A DNA stretch of 64,000 bases from Ficedula albicollis (GCF_000247815.1 NW_004775942.1:77943-141942); one strand, 5' to 3'; shown: positions 1-15,030, numbered from the stretch's first letter. Numbers and translations: made by a program. The notes: generated by a model not told the origin, from the letters alone.

Positions 1-669
1 ATTAAGCATCAAAGGATTTCTGATCACTGGGATTATTTAAGCATGGCACGGTGTTATCTTGCTGGGATTTCTCTTAGACTTCAGAGGCAGCTTCACAGTG
101 GTGTTTGTAGTTAAAAATTTGGTGCTGCACGTGGCAGGCTCAAAGGCTGAGCCCCCGTGACCGTGATGGGTTTCCCTGATCTCTCAGCCTGGATTTAGTG
201 AAAGGCTGGGAAGCTTCACATTCCTGTGGTGAATGCACAAGTCCTTCCTTCAGTGAATTTGTTTTTTGAATTTTGCCCCACTTTTGGGACAGTTAGGAGT
301 CATGATTAAAAAAAAGAGGAATGTCCCCTCATTGTCCTGAGGTTATGCATGAAATAACTAAAAGTTTTCTTGATCAGGAAGTGCTTTTAGCAGACAACTT
401 GTATCTTGCTCATTCCTTTGTTAGAATGGCTGGAGCAGTCTCATTTTGGGGGAAGGATCTGCTTTTATGTTTCCTGGATGTGATTTTATTTGGCTCTGTT
501 TGGATATGCCCCTGTCAGAGCAGCCTGATCTCTATGAAATTATCTCTGTTTAGCCTTCTCCAACAGTTTCAATTATCTGCAAGTTTAATCATAGGTCAGT
601 TTCAGTTATCATAAAACAGGTTAATCCCAAAATTAAGATTGGGATAAATAACCCCCAGGTTTCCCTATT

Positions 670-790
670 CCTGGAAGTGTCCCAGGCCAGGCTGGACAGG
701 GCTTGGAGCAGCCTGGGATAGTGGAAGGTGTCGTGGAATGAGATGAGCTTCAAGGTCCCTTCCAACCCAAACCACTCCATGATTCTGTGA
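670..790 (+). mobile_element. CR1 LINE 3' tail fragment
   Basis: Carries the CR1 tail order: GGAAGTGTCCCAGGCCAGG, GGACAGGGCTTGGAGCAGCC, GGGATAGTGGAAGGTGTC, AAGGTCCCTTCCAACCCAAA, then CATGATTCTGTGA. 5'-truncated, with no reverse-transcriptase sequence left. Part of tandem copy 1. Confidence 0.85.
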
Positions 791-1277
791 TTGTCTGGAC
801 ATATCCCCTTCAAATGCTGATTCCCTAGTGATAATGCAACTCTGACACCTATTAATTAACCAATTTGAATTTGTTCTATAGCTTATGTTAATGCTCCTGT
901 AACATATCACCTGAAATGGTGGTACCTGACTCTTGCTTCCTAGACCTCTGGTGCTCAGAACAGCTATGAGATCTCTCAACCCAGCTTATAAATAAAACCC
1001 ATGTTATCTTAATGAAACCTTAACATCAATAAATACTGCCATCCTTTTAAATATTTCTGATCTTGCTTTCATCCTGACCTCTGCAGTGGGTCCAGGATTG
1101 ATTCTGAGGGTCTGTTAAACACTGAGCTGAAGATGGGATGATAAAGGAGGAAGAAGTGGGAGATGTCTATGGAGAGATCACTGAGAGCTGCAAGGGTTTT
1201 AGGGGAATGTGGAGCTGGAGCAGTCTTGCCTGGTGACTTTTTTTGAGGCAGCAGAGGGCATGAATGTATTTGAAAAC

Positions 1278-1385
1278 TGATGTGGCACTTGGGGACACAG
1301 TTTAGTGGTGGCATTGGAAGTGCTGGGGCAATGGCTGGACTCTGATTTTAGGGGACTTTTCCAGCCTAAATGATTCTATAATTCC
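1278..1385 (+). mobile_element. CR1-like tail fragment (second subfamily)
   Basis: GATGTGGCACTTGGGGACAC, AGTTTAGTGGTGGCATTGG, GACTTTTCCAGCCTAAATGA and TTCTATAATTCC match the other common CR1 3' end type, seen again at 29885-30095. Degraded. Confidence 0.7.
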
Positions 1386-2265
1386 AAGAGGAGATGGTTT
1401 GCTGACTTCTAAGCCACAGCAAAGACTCAGATAAGATGTTGGCTGGAGCCTCTCTCCAGATCAGCATTATTTAGAGATTAGATAGTATCTGCTGATCAGT
1501 TGACTGATAGTGTGTGGAGTGGGCTCTTTTTTTAGCTAAAGCCGGCACTTTTCTAAAAATATTCCTACTTGAGCATTAAGCATCAAAGGATTTCTGATCA
1601 CTGGGATTATTTAAGCATGGCACGGTGTTATCTTGCTGGGATTTCTCTTAGACTTCAGAGGCAGCTTCACAGTGGTGTTTGTAGTTAAAAATTTGGTGCT
1701 GCACGTGGCAGGCTCAAAGGCTGAGCCCCCGTGACCGTGATGGGTTTCCCTGATCTCTCAGCCTGGATTTAGTGAAAGGCTGGGAAGCTTCACATTCCTG
1801 TGGTGAATGCACAAGTCCTTCCTTCAGTGAGTTTGTTTTTTGAATTTTGCCCCACTTTTGGGACAGTTAGGAGTCATGATTAAAAAAAAGAGGAATGTCC
1901 CCTCATTGTCCTGAGGTTATGCATGAAATAACTAAAAGTTTTCTTGATTAGAAAGTGCTTTTAGCAGACAACTTGTATCTTGCTCATTCCTTTGTTAGAA
2001 TGGCTGGAGCAGTCTCATTTTGGGGGAAGGATCTGCTTTTATGTTTCCTGGATGTGATTTTATTTGGCTCTGTTTGGATGTGCCCCTGTCAGAGCAGCCT
2101 GATCTCTATGAAATTATCTCTGTTTAGCCTTCTCCAACAGTTTCAATTATCTGCAAGTTTAATCATAGGTCAGTTTCAGTTATCATAAAACAGGTTAATC
2201 CCAAAATTAAGATTGGGATAAATAACCCCCAGGTTTCCCTATCCCTGTCCCCAGGTTTCCCTATT

Positions 2266-2386
2266 CCTGGAAGTGTCCCAGGCCAGGCTGGACAGGGCTT
2301 GGAGCAGCCTGGGATAGTGGAAGGTGTCGTGGAATGAGATGAGCTTCAAGGTCCCTTCCAACCCAAACCACTCCATGATTCTGTGA
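2266..2386 (+). mobile_element. CR1 LINE 3' tail fragment, duplicated copy
   Basis: The counterpart of 670-790 inside tandem copy 2, not an independent insertion. Confidence 0.85.
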
Positions 2387-2873
2387 TTGTCTGGACATAT
2401 CCCCTTCAAATGCTGATTCCCTAGTGATAATGCAACTCTGACACCTATTAATTAACCAATTTGAATTTGTTCTATAGCTTATGTTAATGCTCCTGTAACA
2501 TATCACCTGAAATGGTGGTACCTGACTCTTGCTTCCTAGACCTCTGGTGCTCAGAACAGCTATGAGATCTCTCAACCCAGCTTATAAATAAAACCCATGT
2601 TATCTTAATGAAACCTTAACATCAATAAATACTGCCATCCTTTTAAATATTTCTGATCTTGCTTTCATCCTGACCTCTGCAGTGGGTCCAGGATTGATTC
2701 TGAGGGTCTGTTAAACACTGAGCTGAAGATGGGATGATAAAGGAGGAAGAAGTGGGAGATGTCTATGGAGAGATCACTGAGAGCTGCAAGGGTTTTAGGG
2801 GAATGTGGAGCTGGAGCAGTCTTGCCTGGTGACTTTTTTTGAGGCAGCAGAGGGCATGAATGTATTTGAAAAC

Positions 2874-2981
2874 TGATGTGGCACTTGGGGACACAGTTTA
2901 GTGGTGGCATTGGAAGTGCTGGGGCAATGGCTGGACTCTGATTTTAGGGGACTTTTCCAGCCTAAATGATTCTATAATTCC
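2874..2981 (+). mobile_element. CR1-like tail fragment, duplicated copy
   Basis: The counterpart of 1278-1385 inside tandem copy 2. Confidence 0.7.
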
Positions 2982-3037
2982 AAGAGGAGATGGTTTGCTG
3001 ACTTCTAAGCCACAGCAAAGACTCAGATAAGATGTTG

Positions 3038-3761
3038 TTGGGACACCGTTCCAGCTATTTTTTTATTATAAAATAGATGGGGGGGGAGGGGGGAATTAAT
3101 TAAAATAAATTGGTGCTGCTGTGGCCAGAAAAGTCACCTTTGTGGTGGAGACCTTTGGGAGTTTCTGATAGAGATAGCAGTGAAATGTTGGAAAATAGGA
3201 TTCTGATTGACAATATTGGGTTTTTTCCCTGTGGGATTCATTGAAATGGCTGCTGGGAGAGCAAGACCTGGGAGGGTTTATGTGATGTGCCTGCTGCTGG
3301 AGTAGTTTGCTTCCCAAGAATATCCTGCATGCTATTTGAAATGAATGGCCCCAAAATGAGTGGAAAATCCATGACTCTTTCTTTGGAGGTGCAAAAAACA
3401 CGGAGGATATTCCCAGGGATGCCAGCCCTGGGTAAGGTAGAAGGCAGTGCCTGTGCCTGCCTAAACCCAGGAGAAATAATTAATCTCTGGATTATTCCTG
3501 GCATACCAGAAATAGCATCGCTCTTGCAAAGGCTCCTTAAGCTCTTGTGAAGTTGTCTGGATGTTGAATTATTGGAGTCCTCCCCCCACCCTCTTCCCAA
3601 TGAATATAAACCTGGAATGATAGAGCTGATTTGCATCAAATCCCTCCTTCCTTCTTCTCCCCTTGGTGAAGATTACATGTCTCACATCACTCTCTCTGGG
3701 CTTTCATCCCCAGGCCTTTCACAAGAGCCTTCCTTGAATCATGGGATTTGTGGTTGTCTAG

Positions 3762-3764
<3 letters not shown>
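3038..3764. other. Unannotated sequence
   Basis: No repeat or coding pattern recognised. It has a G-rich patch near 3079-3094 (about nine G, A, six G), the longest G run I noticed in the window. Open frames here on both strands show no familiar motif. Confidence 0.6.

Positions 3765-3837
<73 letters not shown>
3765..3837. repeat. Poly-T tract (73 T)
   Basis: Uninterrupted T run. It could be a reverse-oriented poly-A tail, but no retrocopy is recognisable to its left and no target-site duplication was found. Confidence 0.95.
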
Positions 3838-3838
<1 letters not shown>

Positions 3839-4112
3839 GGAAAATATCCTCGCTTTGACTTTTGTTAACTTCTCATAACTTTGTTCCCTTGGCTATGCTG
3901 GGTCTGAAATTTTCCCCTTTGAAGGCATAAGCCGGTATTTCATTAGTTTGGCATTTGCTTTGTCTGTGCATTAAAAGATTAGTGGGATTGCTTGCTCTGA
4001 AGCAAAGGCTGCCTTCCAGTTCAGCTGTCGCTCCTGATTTCCCTGCCCAGACAAAGTCCGTGCACGGGGAGGGGGAAGCAGCTTTAGAGCCATTTTTGGT
4101 AAATTCTGACCC

Positions 4113-4173
4113 AAAAAAAAAAAAAAAAAACCCCCCCCCCCCCCCCCCCCCGCCCAAAAAAAAAAAAAAAAAA
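4113..4173. repeat. A18-C21-G-CCC-A18 low-complexity block
   Basis: A run 4113-4130, C run 4131-4151, G 4152, CCC 4153-4155, A run 4156-4173. A small-scale version of the pattern at 24277-24548, where poly-C abuts poly-A. Confidence 0.95.
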
Positions 4174-4803
4174 TTAGATAAGACTTTGCTGGGGAAGCTT
4201 TGGAAATGTCAGGGTGGGTGTGTGGCACTGCTCCCCTGGTGGGGGTTTAGAGGGGAAGGAGCTTGCAGACAATCCCAAAGCTCAGGAGCAGAACTCACTG
4301 GAGAAATTCTCCTTCCAGCCACCCATGGCTGCAGGATCAAGCCATGGCAGGGCTTCCCCCCCCTTCCCACCCAGGTTATGAGCACTGACTCTTCCTTATA
4401 CACTCCAATCATGCAAATGCCTCCCAGAAGGTTTCAGTGATACCAACTAGGTCAAATTTATGCTCCGTAAATGAGCAATTCCCATTTCTCTTGTTTATTA
4501 CCCAGGTTGCTCACATCAGGGTAGAGGCAATTACAGAATTTTGTCTCATCCCTCGGTGAGTTGATTAATGTTGTTCTTGACATCTTGGTTTCTTTGTGCT
4601 AAATGAAGAGTCATTTGTTGTCTCTTCCCTTCCTCCTCCTTCCCCTCCCTTCTTTCTCCTTTCATTTCTGCTCCTCCTGTTTGAAATCTTCCCTTTTCCC
4701 TCTCCCAGGCTCCCAGAGGAGCCCACTAACCCAGCCTGTCCCCCACCACCTCTTTCTGCTGCAGGTTGCCTGAAACTTTCTCTTTTTTTTTTCCTGAAAC
4801 TTT
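4174..4803. other. Unannotated sequence, pyrimidine-rich
   Basis: No gene or repeat recognised. A C/T-rich stretch at about 4620-4800 leads into the T tract at 4801. Confidence 0.5.
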
Positions 4804-5097
4804 TTTTTTTTTTTTTTTTTTTTTCCCTTGCCCAAATCACTTTCCAGGATGCTCCATGTGGTACCCTCTGGTGATTATCGTAGAGCCGTGGAATGGTTTG
4901 GGATGCAGGAGACATTTAAGGATCATATCTCCAACCCCATCCATGAGCAGTTTTTTTTTTTTTTTTTTTTTCCCTTGCCCAAATCACTTTCCAGGATGCT
5001 CCATGTGGTACCCTCTGGTGATTATCGTAGAGCCGTGGAATGGTTTGGGATGCAGGAGACATTTAAGGATCATATCTCCAACCCCATCCATGAGCAG
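4804..5097. repeat. Two-copy 147-bp tandem duplication with T tracts
   Basis: Unit 1 is 4804-4950 and unit 2 is 4951-5097. Each consists of 21 T followed by the same 126 bases (CCCTTGCCCAAATCACTTTC ... CCATCCATGAGCAG), with no difference seen. The later part of each unit (TGGAATGGTTTGGGATGCAG, ATTTAAGGATCATATCTCC, ATGAGCAGGGACAC) resembles a degraded CR1 tail on the minus strand, which continues to about 5125. Confidence 0.95.
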
Positions 5098-5125
5098 GGA
5101 CACTTTCCTCTCGATCCAGGGGCAT

Positions 5126-7169
5126 CTTCCACTTGACCAATATCAGAACTCTTCCTGTTGCTTGTTGCTCTTTACAACTTTCTCTGCTTGTTTTTTAATA
5201 TATCTTTTATTTTGTTCTGTGTAACTTAGTGGCGGAGATTTTATTTTATTTTTCAAATTTTAATACCTTTAATTTTAATACCTGAGCTGGCTCCTGACCC
5301 AGGTGAACTGCTGCTTTTAAAAGCTCCCCCTGGGGATATCCTCTCTCTCTAAATGCACACAGGTAGTCAGAGCAGCATTGATCTTAATGCACCACCAAAT
5401 TATGACGAGAAACTAGGGCAGGCATGGAAATTGGAGCTCTGGCTCCAGCCAGGGAATGCAGAGCCCAGCTGGAGCTGCCTTGCTCGGAATGCTGGGCAGG
5501 TCTGAGTGCAGAGATGAGGATCCTGCTGAGTGATGCCTGAAGGACGTGGATTTGGGTCCCCCACTGTGAGCAAGGATCAGTGACAGGCAGGGGGGTGCAG
5601 ATTCCTTGGTCTGGTGGTTTCCATTTCAGGATGACAGCCTGAAGTATTCCCTGCTCAGGGGAGGACAGATTTGTGAGGCATTCCAATCCAAGGTGAAAGA
5701 TCCTAACATAGCTCCTTTTAATGCATGGATTTCTCTGGGTACTGGCTGGAGGAGATGAAAAATGCCGAAAAGTAAGGATATCCTTGGTCCATAGCCCTCA
5801 AGAAGAGGATAATATCTCAGGCTCCACAGGGGACAAATCAGTTTTGCTGCTTTTCTCATGCCAGGAATGCTTGTCAGAAGAGAGAGACCATTTTCTGCTG
5901 ATCCCTGACCTTTCCTTCTGCTTGGTTTTCTCTCTGGGGCTGCATCACCCGGAGCTGGAAGATTTCTAGAGTTCAGTGTCTTTGGCAGAAAACCAGCTGA
6001 GGTGGGTCTGGGATGGTTATGTAGATCCTGTGGGTTGAAAAACATCCAAGCAGCCCTGAAACAAATCCTTCTGGGCATCCTTAGGATAAAGGTGAAGGGC
6101 TTGCATCCTTGAGTTTGGAATTCTGGTCCTCCTCAGTGGGCAGAGTGGTTCTTCTGCACCACAGAAAAGCCTGCTACAGCTGCTCCTGTCCCTCCCAAAA
6201 ACTTGAGATTGGGAATCTGCAAATGCTGCTGTGGCCAGGAGAGTCTCTGCTGTGTTCCCTCCTTCTGAAGTAGCCACGTGCAAGAGATGGAGCCCTTGAA
6301 GGCTGCTCAAAACATGGAGTGTAGGTGCCAGGAGTACTTTTTTATGGAAGACTTCCTAAAAACCAAGATTTTCTCTTCTGCAAATTAATCCAGCCAGAGC
6401 AGCAGTAAGAGGACCCAGCCCCAGAGTGGAAAAGTTGCTCTTTTTCCCTCAGACTCGGACAGATGGTGCAGATTAGTCTTAAGTTAATACAAGGCTTGTC
6501 AGCTGCCCTGGGATCTCAACGTCTGGGTGTGAATGTCAGGCACACCCAGTGAATAAGTCTAGACACCCCCTGAACTGGCTTCTTCCGAGCTGAAACCATG
6601 ATTTTCAAACCATGAATTATCCTTCTCTAGATATTCCACCTCTGTTTGCCCTTCTCACCAGTGGCAAAAAGTCAGTGTCTGCAATTTCTTCTTTTATGGC
6701 CTTGTGTCCAGTGCAAGGCTGGAGTCAGCATCCTGCTGCATTGCAGCTTCCTTGCTGATATCCCTGATCCTTTTCCAGCTTGGAGAAAAGGAGAAAAACT
6801 GGAGAAAAAACCAGCTGGTTGGACACAATCTCTTCTGTATCTTTAAAGTGGTTTTTTGTATTGTTTTTGTTTTGGTTTTCTTAATTAGTTTTTTTAATTA
6901 TTTTTTCCCCCAGCTTGTGCTCTGGCAGTCAGAGCCTTTCTGGCACAGGGATTTGGGGACATAAATTCTAGATGAGCACATCTGATTGCCTCAGACCATG
7001 ATAATGGAGAGATGATTCACACCTAGAGCTTTGGGAAGAGATGTGCTCAGCACTGATCCCAGAGGACGTGCCATTCACCAGGAAGCAGGAGAAGCAGAGC
7101 AGGTACAAGTGGAGCCAGGTGTGTTCCAGGAGTTCTGGGAGTTGGGGAGAGCATCTGCCTTTGAGCCAG
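5126..7169. other. Unannotated sequence
   Basis: About 2 kb of apparently single-copy sequence. Open frames of 60-150 codons on both strands show no motif, no consistent reading frame and no splice-bounded exon. AT-rich patch at 5210-5280. I see no gene here. Confidence 0.5.
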
Positions 7170-9826
<2,657 letters not shown>

Positions 9827-9831
9827 GCCAG

Positions 9832-11412
9832 GTACCTCTTGAACAACACCTTTTCCTGCCCACCTTGGTGTTCAGCTCCAGGGGAGGATGGGGACGTTCC
9901 TATCCAAGGCAGGGAGCTGCTCCAGGAACAGCACCACATGGAATATCCTGAGTTGGAAGGACTGAAACCCCGCTTCTGGCCCTGAGCAGGACACCCCCAT
10001 GAGCTGCCACAGTGTGCCTGCAGGACTGGGAAGGCTGTGGGCTTCATCCTGAGCCCTGAACAGCAGTCCAGAGCATTTCATAGCTGAAAGAGTTGGAATA
10101 GACCAGCTCACTACAAGCATGCTGGTTGTCTTAGCCATGCCTGGATAAATCTTTCCCTGACTTCCCACTGACTCCACTTTTCCCACAAGTCCATGCAGAT
10201 ACGAGGTCAGGAGCACCCCATCCCCATGGAGCTGTAATCAGCCATGAAAACCCATCCATCAGAGCCCAAATTTCATTTTTAGCTCTCAGCTCACAGAACT
10301 TTTACATGCCCTTACCTTGCCCTGTTGCAGGTCTGTTCCCAGAGGAGGCAGAGGACACGGGGCAGTGAAACTGGACGTTGTGTTCTCGCCATAAAAGAGA
10401 GACTAAAAATAGCTTGGAGGATTTGTGTTGCTGAAGCATCTTTTGATGTCTTTTTATCTCAGGTTTTTTTGGGTTGTTGTTTTGTTGGTTTTCTTTTTCC
10501 TTGCTGAGAATTGTTTCTGCTGAGACCGTGGGAGATGCTGGAGCAGTGACCTCAGGGACAGGAATTCAAGCATCCCACTGAAGAAGCATTTCCAGAGCTT
10601 CAGTGGATGTAGGAATGGACATCCCTGTTAGCTCTGGAGGCCCAGGAGATGGGATATCCCAATATCTGTGTGATCTCTGTGTGATTACACCTTGGATCTG
10701 AACTCTCCAGCCTTTTTCCCAGGTGCCAGGGATCCTGTGCAGTGTTTTGACAGCTGAAACAGCCTGGAAATAAGGAGCTGGCAGTAATGTTTTCTCTCCT
10801 GTCCTCTTCTCATTTGGAGAACAAGATGTATCATGGAGTGAGGCTGGTGCTGTTTAATCAGGGAGCTCTTCCCAGGGTCCCTTCCCAGCTCTGTCACACC
10901 CTGACAGCTGGATATGGTTTTCCCACTTGGCTTTGGCTCAGCAGAAGGACAAGCAATCATGAATGTGGCTCAGGTTTGACCGTTTGCACCCAAGATTTAT
11001 TTTATTTTTGTTTCTAGAGTTGCTTCAATGCTTCCAGAGCTCTCTTTTATGCAGGGTTCTCTGCTCTGCAGCTGTAATTCTGCTGTCTTTATTTCTGTTC
11101 CACATACCAGGCCTTCAGCAGGATTTTCCATTTGAGTGGCTGCAATTTTAAACTCATTTATCATTTTCATGGGAGTTCAGAGGTATCTCATGGAAATCAT
11201 TGCCAGGGAGAGCAGTGAATTTCAGTTTGCATCCATTCACACGTGGGTTTGCCTCGAGTCAACACCAAGAGTTGACAAGAGCTGGAATGTAAAGCTATGT
11301 TGGCCATGGATAGCATAGTAAATGTCTGGAGAATTAGAGGAATAGTAGGAAAAAATACAGGATCTGGCATTTGTGTGGTTCTTCCTCATGATAGCACATG
11401 TGTCTGTCTTTT
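9832..11412. other. Unannotated sequence
   Basis: No gene recognised. Short open frames only. No strong repeat signature, although 10040-10200 may be an old degraded repeat. Confidence 0.5.
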
Positions 11413-11465
11413 CAACATGTAGAATATTTTGGGTTGGGAGGGACCTGAAAGCTCATCAGTGGACA
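11413..11465 (-). mobile_element. CR1 tail remnant
   Basis: GAATATTTTGGGTTGGGAGG, GACCTGAAAGCTCATC matches the extreme 3' end of CR1 on the minus strand. Very short. Confidence 0.55.
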
Positions 11466-12186
11466 GCCAGTGATGATTGGCTTGCTCCAAAATAATCCCC
11501 ATGGAGGGGATCCTGCAAGCTGTGAGTTTCTTTTCTCCTCTTCCAACAAAAACCTTGGGTTGGTGTGTAAAAGGAAGAGACTGGATGTGAGGAATGACAT
11601 CCAGGGCAGCCATCAACCTGTCCCACCCAAAAAGTCAGTAAACACCCCACTCCTGTGCAAGCTGCAGTCCTGGAATATCCTAATGTTGAGTTCTGAATTA
11701 TCTCTGTGGGATCACAGTTAAAATTTTCACAATAACCAGGAAAGGCAGCATGCCTGCCCTTTTCCCTCCTATTCCTTTCAGTGTAACATTTCAAAGGTGT
11801 TTTGTTCCTGGAACACCTGTTCCCAAAGGGAATATGTGTGTCTTTTGGTGTTCTCCCAGGCTGTTTTGGTTAAATGCAGGGATTGGATATCCCAGGATTT
11901 CTGATTGAGATCCCTGTGTGTAACGGTGCAGAATATTCTTTATCTGGACTCTGCATTTAATTCTGAGTGTCACCCTCAAAGAAAACACAAATAGATGTGG
12001 TTATTTTGGGTGGAAAGCAGATTTGGCTGTAGCAGGGAAGTGCCAGGTCATGGTTTAACTCCCTCTCTGTGAGGAACAGCAGATCAATGATAATTCCACT
12101 CCACTCTCAGCCTGCTTCTGGCTGAGCAGAGGGTTTTTTTTTTTCATCCTTTACTCCTGCAACCACTGGAGAGGTGATGGATATTC
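11466..12186. other. Unannotated sequence
   Basis: Nothing recognised on either strand. Confidence 0.5.
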
Positions 12187-12321
12187 CATTCCTGGGAGTA
12201 TTCAAGGCCAGGTTGGGCTTGGGGCAACCTGCTCTTGTGGAAGGTGTCCCTCCCCATGGGCAGGGGGCGAAATGAGATGGGATTTAAGGTCTCTTCCCAC
12301 CCAAACTATTCTGGGATTCTC
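12187..12321 (+). mobile_element. CR1 LINE 3' tail
   Basis: GGAGTATTCAAGGCCAGGTT, TGTGGAAGGTGTCCC, ATGGGATTTAAGGTCTCTTC, CCACCCAAACTATTCTGGGA in CR1 order on the plus strand. Confidence 0.85.
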
Positions 12322-13602
12322 TGGAGGGATCAGACTCGTGCCTTCCAAAGCAGCAATTTTATCCTGCTGCTCTTCCTCTTTCCAATTAATGATGAACTGA
12401 TTTTCAAATGAGTGAAATCGGTGTCTCACAGAGCCTGGTGAACAAGCTGAGCCAAGATCACCGGGATTTGGGATTGCTGAGTGGGATTTTTTTAATCTGC
12501 TGGGACTCCCCTGTGGCCCTGCTCCCACGCACTTTTGGATGCTTCACACCACGAGGCTGTCCCAGCCCATGGGCTCTGCAAACACCTGGCTGGGCATGGG
12601 CCCACAGCAGGTGAGCCTCAGCTGCTGGAGAGCAGATCAGCTGCTTTGGAACGGGCTTTTTCCTGGGAAATCCTGGAGCTGTGCTCACACTGTGCTGTGT
12701 CTCACAGTTGTTGTCCCCAGCCAGACTCCCTGACCCTGGGTGACATCTGCCCAGTCTGTGAGGAGCTGGCTCCTGGAGAGAATGCCAGCAGATGGTGCTG
12801 AACATGCACTAAGCAGGATGTGGAGAGGCAGGAAAACCCTTTGTCCTGTCCCTCCAGCAGTGCCTGTTTGCCTGCAGTGTAGTGATGGGGCTGGAGCTGA
12901 GCTCCATCTCTTTAGGGGCATGCTCCTCTGACATCCTTCAGGTGCAGGAATCTCTCTCAGATCCACCAGCTCCACCCTGGCAATTCCTTCTGTGCCCCAA
13001 GACCTTTTGCCTGATAGAAATATTGCTTGGAGCTTGCTTGTTTGGGGTTTTTAAAATTTTGTTGTTGTTGTTGTTGTGTTTTATTTGGTTTGGGTGTTAT
13101 TTTTTTTTTTTTTTACAGGAGTGAAAAGTAAGCTGTGCTTACAGAACCATGAGTCAGACTGGCAGTGCAAGCAATTTGCAGGATTGTTTGCTTATCAGCA
13201 ACCTGAATCTGCCCCAGTGCTGGGCTTTCTCTTGCTCTTACAAGTGTTTAGATGTCAGATCTTGTGACTTTTTGCTCTGATAGTCACCCAAGACTTGTAA
13301 TAATGAAGCAACCATGACAACAGCAGAGCTTTCCTTCAGAGAGAGAGGAGCCTGTGGAGCAGCTCTGGTGTAACATCTGCGCAAGAGAATGTCAGGGTAT
13401 TTCTGTAATCGATGATTTCCATGCAGTAATTTTGGCTGATGATCACTTATTCCATAATATCATCCTCAGAGGGAATGATTTCACAGCAGATATTTTTCTG
13501 GGGACTATTAAGGCTTTTTATTTTTTTCCCCCGAAGGATCTGTGAAAATGATGCTGTTCTAACACGATCCATGCAATCACATTTATTTCTGGGACAAATC
13601 AT
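12322..13602. other. Unannotated sequence with (TTG)n; AT-rich block
   Basis: A short (TTG)n microsatellite lies at about 13061-13077 and a T tract near 13100. The AT-rich block 13270-13550 is repeat-free and carries a 63-codon plus-strand open frame (13354-13545) with a protein-like composition. I recognise no family, and it has no obvious splice context. Confidence 0.45.
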
Positions 13603-13830
13603 GGGATCACAGAATGGTTTGGGTGGAAATGGACCTTAAAGCCCATATTGTTTCATTCCCTGCCATGGCAGGGACACCTTCCACTATCCCAGATTGCTCC
13701 CAGCCCCAGTGTCCAACCCTGGACACTTCCAGGGATCCAGGGGCAGCCACAGCTTCTCTGGGCACCCTGTGCCAGGGCTCCCCACCCTCAAAGGGAAGAA
13801 TTTCTTCCTAATCTTCAATGTGGGACAACT
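13603..13830 (-). mobile_element. CR1 LINE 3' tail
   Basis: Minus-strand tail: ATCACAGAATGGTTTGGGTG, GACCTTAAAGCCCATA, GGCAGGGACACCTTCCACTA, CCAGGGATCCAGGGGCAGCC, GGGCACCCTGTGCCAGGGC. Confidence 0.92.
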
Positions 13831-14860
13831 TTTCCAGCTGCAGAACTGAGAACTTTGCATTTCCAAAGCAATCCACAGCACCTGGAGGGACTGCAAAATC
13901 ATTCCTGGCCATTTTTTTTTTTCCTTTTGGAGTGTTGCATTGTCACTTTGGGGCAGGGAGAGAGGTGTAAATGGGGGCCAGAGCCTGTCTAGCAGCAATT
14001 TTTGGCTTTATAGGGCCCCAGCTTGTATCTCCTTTCCTATCTGAGTCTGATTTCTCCAGGTCAGCTTTCCTGTCCCCATATATGTGATTAACTTGACCAT
14101 GTATGCCAATGATGGGACAATGCAATAATGGCTAATCCTGTTTTTTTCATCCTCTGGAGTGGATTTGCCATAGAAAGGGCCTCCTTCCTTCCATAAAGTG
14201 TGGATGGGCAGTGCCAAACCCTTTGGGGAGCCCCTTGAACAGGCAATCATTCCTTCCTGGACACCAGTGGGATGGGAGGGAGCTGCTGGGCGAATTCCAG
14301 AGGCTGGGGTTGATTCCTCCCCTGTTGCTTGGGAAGCCTTGGTTCTCATGGAGTGTTTTGCCTGCAAAGCCTGAATGCATCAGATCCACTTGAACGTGCT
14401 TGGTCCCACAAATCAGCACCTGCTCGACAAACTCCCGGAATGAGCCTTGACATGTGGTTTATTTCTGGGTGCAGAATAAGGGAGCCATTCATCTCCAGCT
14501 GATTTGCAAGGATAAACTGGAGTGGGAGAACAGCATTGACTCAGCTCAGCGTTCCTGGGCTGAGTTCAGCACTATCCTCTATGAATGATTTAGCACAACC
14601 ATTGAAAACGTGGGAAATCAGCTGGTGAGGAGAATTCCGATGTCCTGGCTGATTTCAGTCTCCAGGCATGAGATGTCACCTCTGTTTTGAATATTTTTGT
14701 CTGTTTATTGCTGGCAATGGGCAAATGTACACCCGGTTGGCTTAAGCACTCCTTGATCTGATCCCCTTCCATCAAGGATGCATCTTCCTTGCTCCAACCC
14801 CGCCCTGGGATACTGGAAGGACAAATTCTGATATGGATCTGGCTTGCCTGTTTTTGTTTC
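13831..14860. other. Unannotated sequence
   Basis: No gene or clear repeat. Open frames on both strands lack recognisable motifs. Confidence 0.5.
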
Positions 14861-14864
14861 TGGC

Positions 14865-15030
14865 AGGCAGGGTGAGGCCCTGGCACAGGTTTCCCAGAGA
14901 AGCTGTGGCTGCCCCATCCCTGGAAATATTCAAGGCTGAATCGGACCTGGTCTAGAGGAAGGTTTCCCTGCCTATGGCAGGGAGTTGGAACTAGATGGTC
15001 TTTCAGATCCCTCCCAATCCAAATCAAGTT
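14865..15030 (+). mobile_element. CR1 LINE 3' tail, degraded
   Basis: AGGCCCTGGCACAGGTTTCC, GAAGCTGTGGCTGCCCCATC, CTGGAAATATTCAAGGCTGA, AACTAGATGGTCTTTCAGAT follow CR1 order with more substitutions than most copies here. Confidence 0.85.

Larger units (their letters stand above)
1..1441. repeat. Tandem duplication, copy 1 (cut by window edge)
   Basis: Bases 1-1441 reappear at 1575-3037 in direct orientation. The two copies differ by one 22-base tandem expansion in copy 2 (a repeat of the CCCAGGTTTCCCTAT block near 2230-2262) and a few substitutions, for example TCAGTGAATT against TCAGTGAGTT and GGATATGCCC against GGATGTGCCC. The 133 bases at 1442-1574 separate the copies, so the period is 1574 and the unit probably starts left of the window. 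No coding content is recognisable. Both copies carry two CR1 tail fragments, so the CR1 insertions came first. Confidence 0.95.
1575..3037. repeat. Tandem duplication, copy 2
   Basis: Direct copy of 1-1441 (1463 bases, which is 1441 plus the 22-base expansion). Homology stops after AGATAAGATGTTG: copy 1 continues GCTGGAGCC and copy 2 continues TTGGGACACC. The near identity of a non-coding sequence implies a very recent duplication, or two alleles joined end to end by the assembler. Confidence 0.95.
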
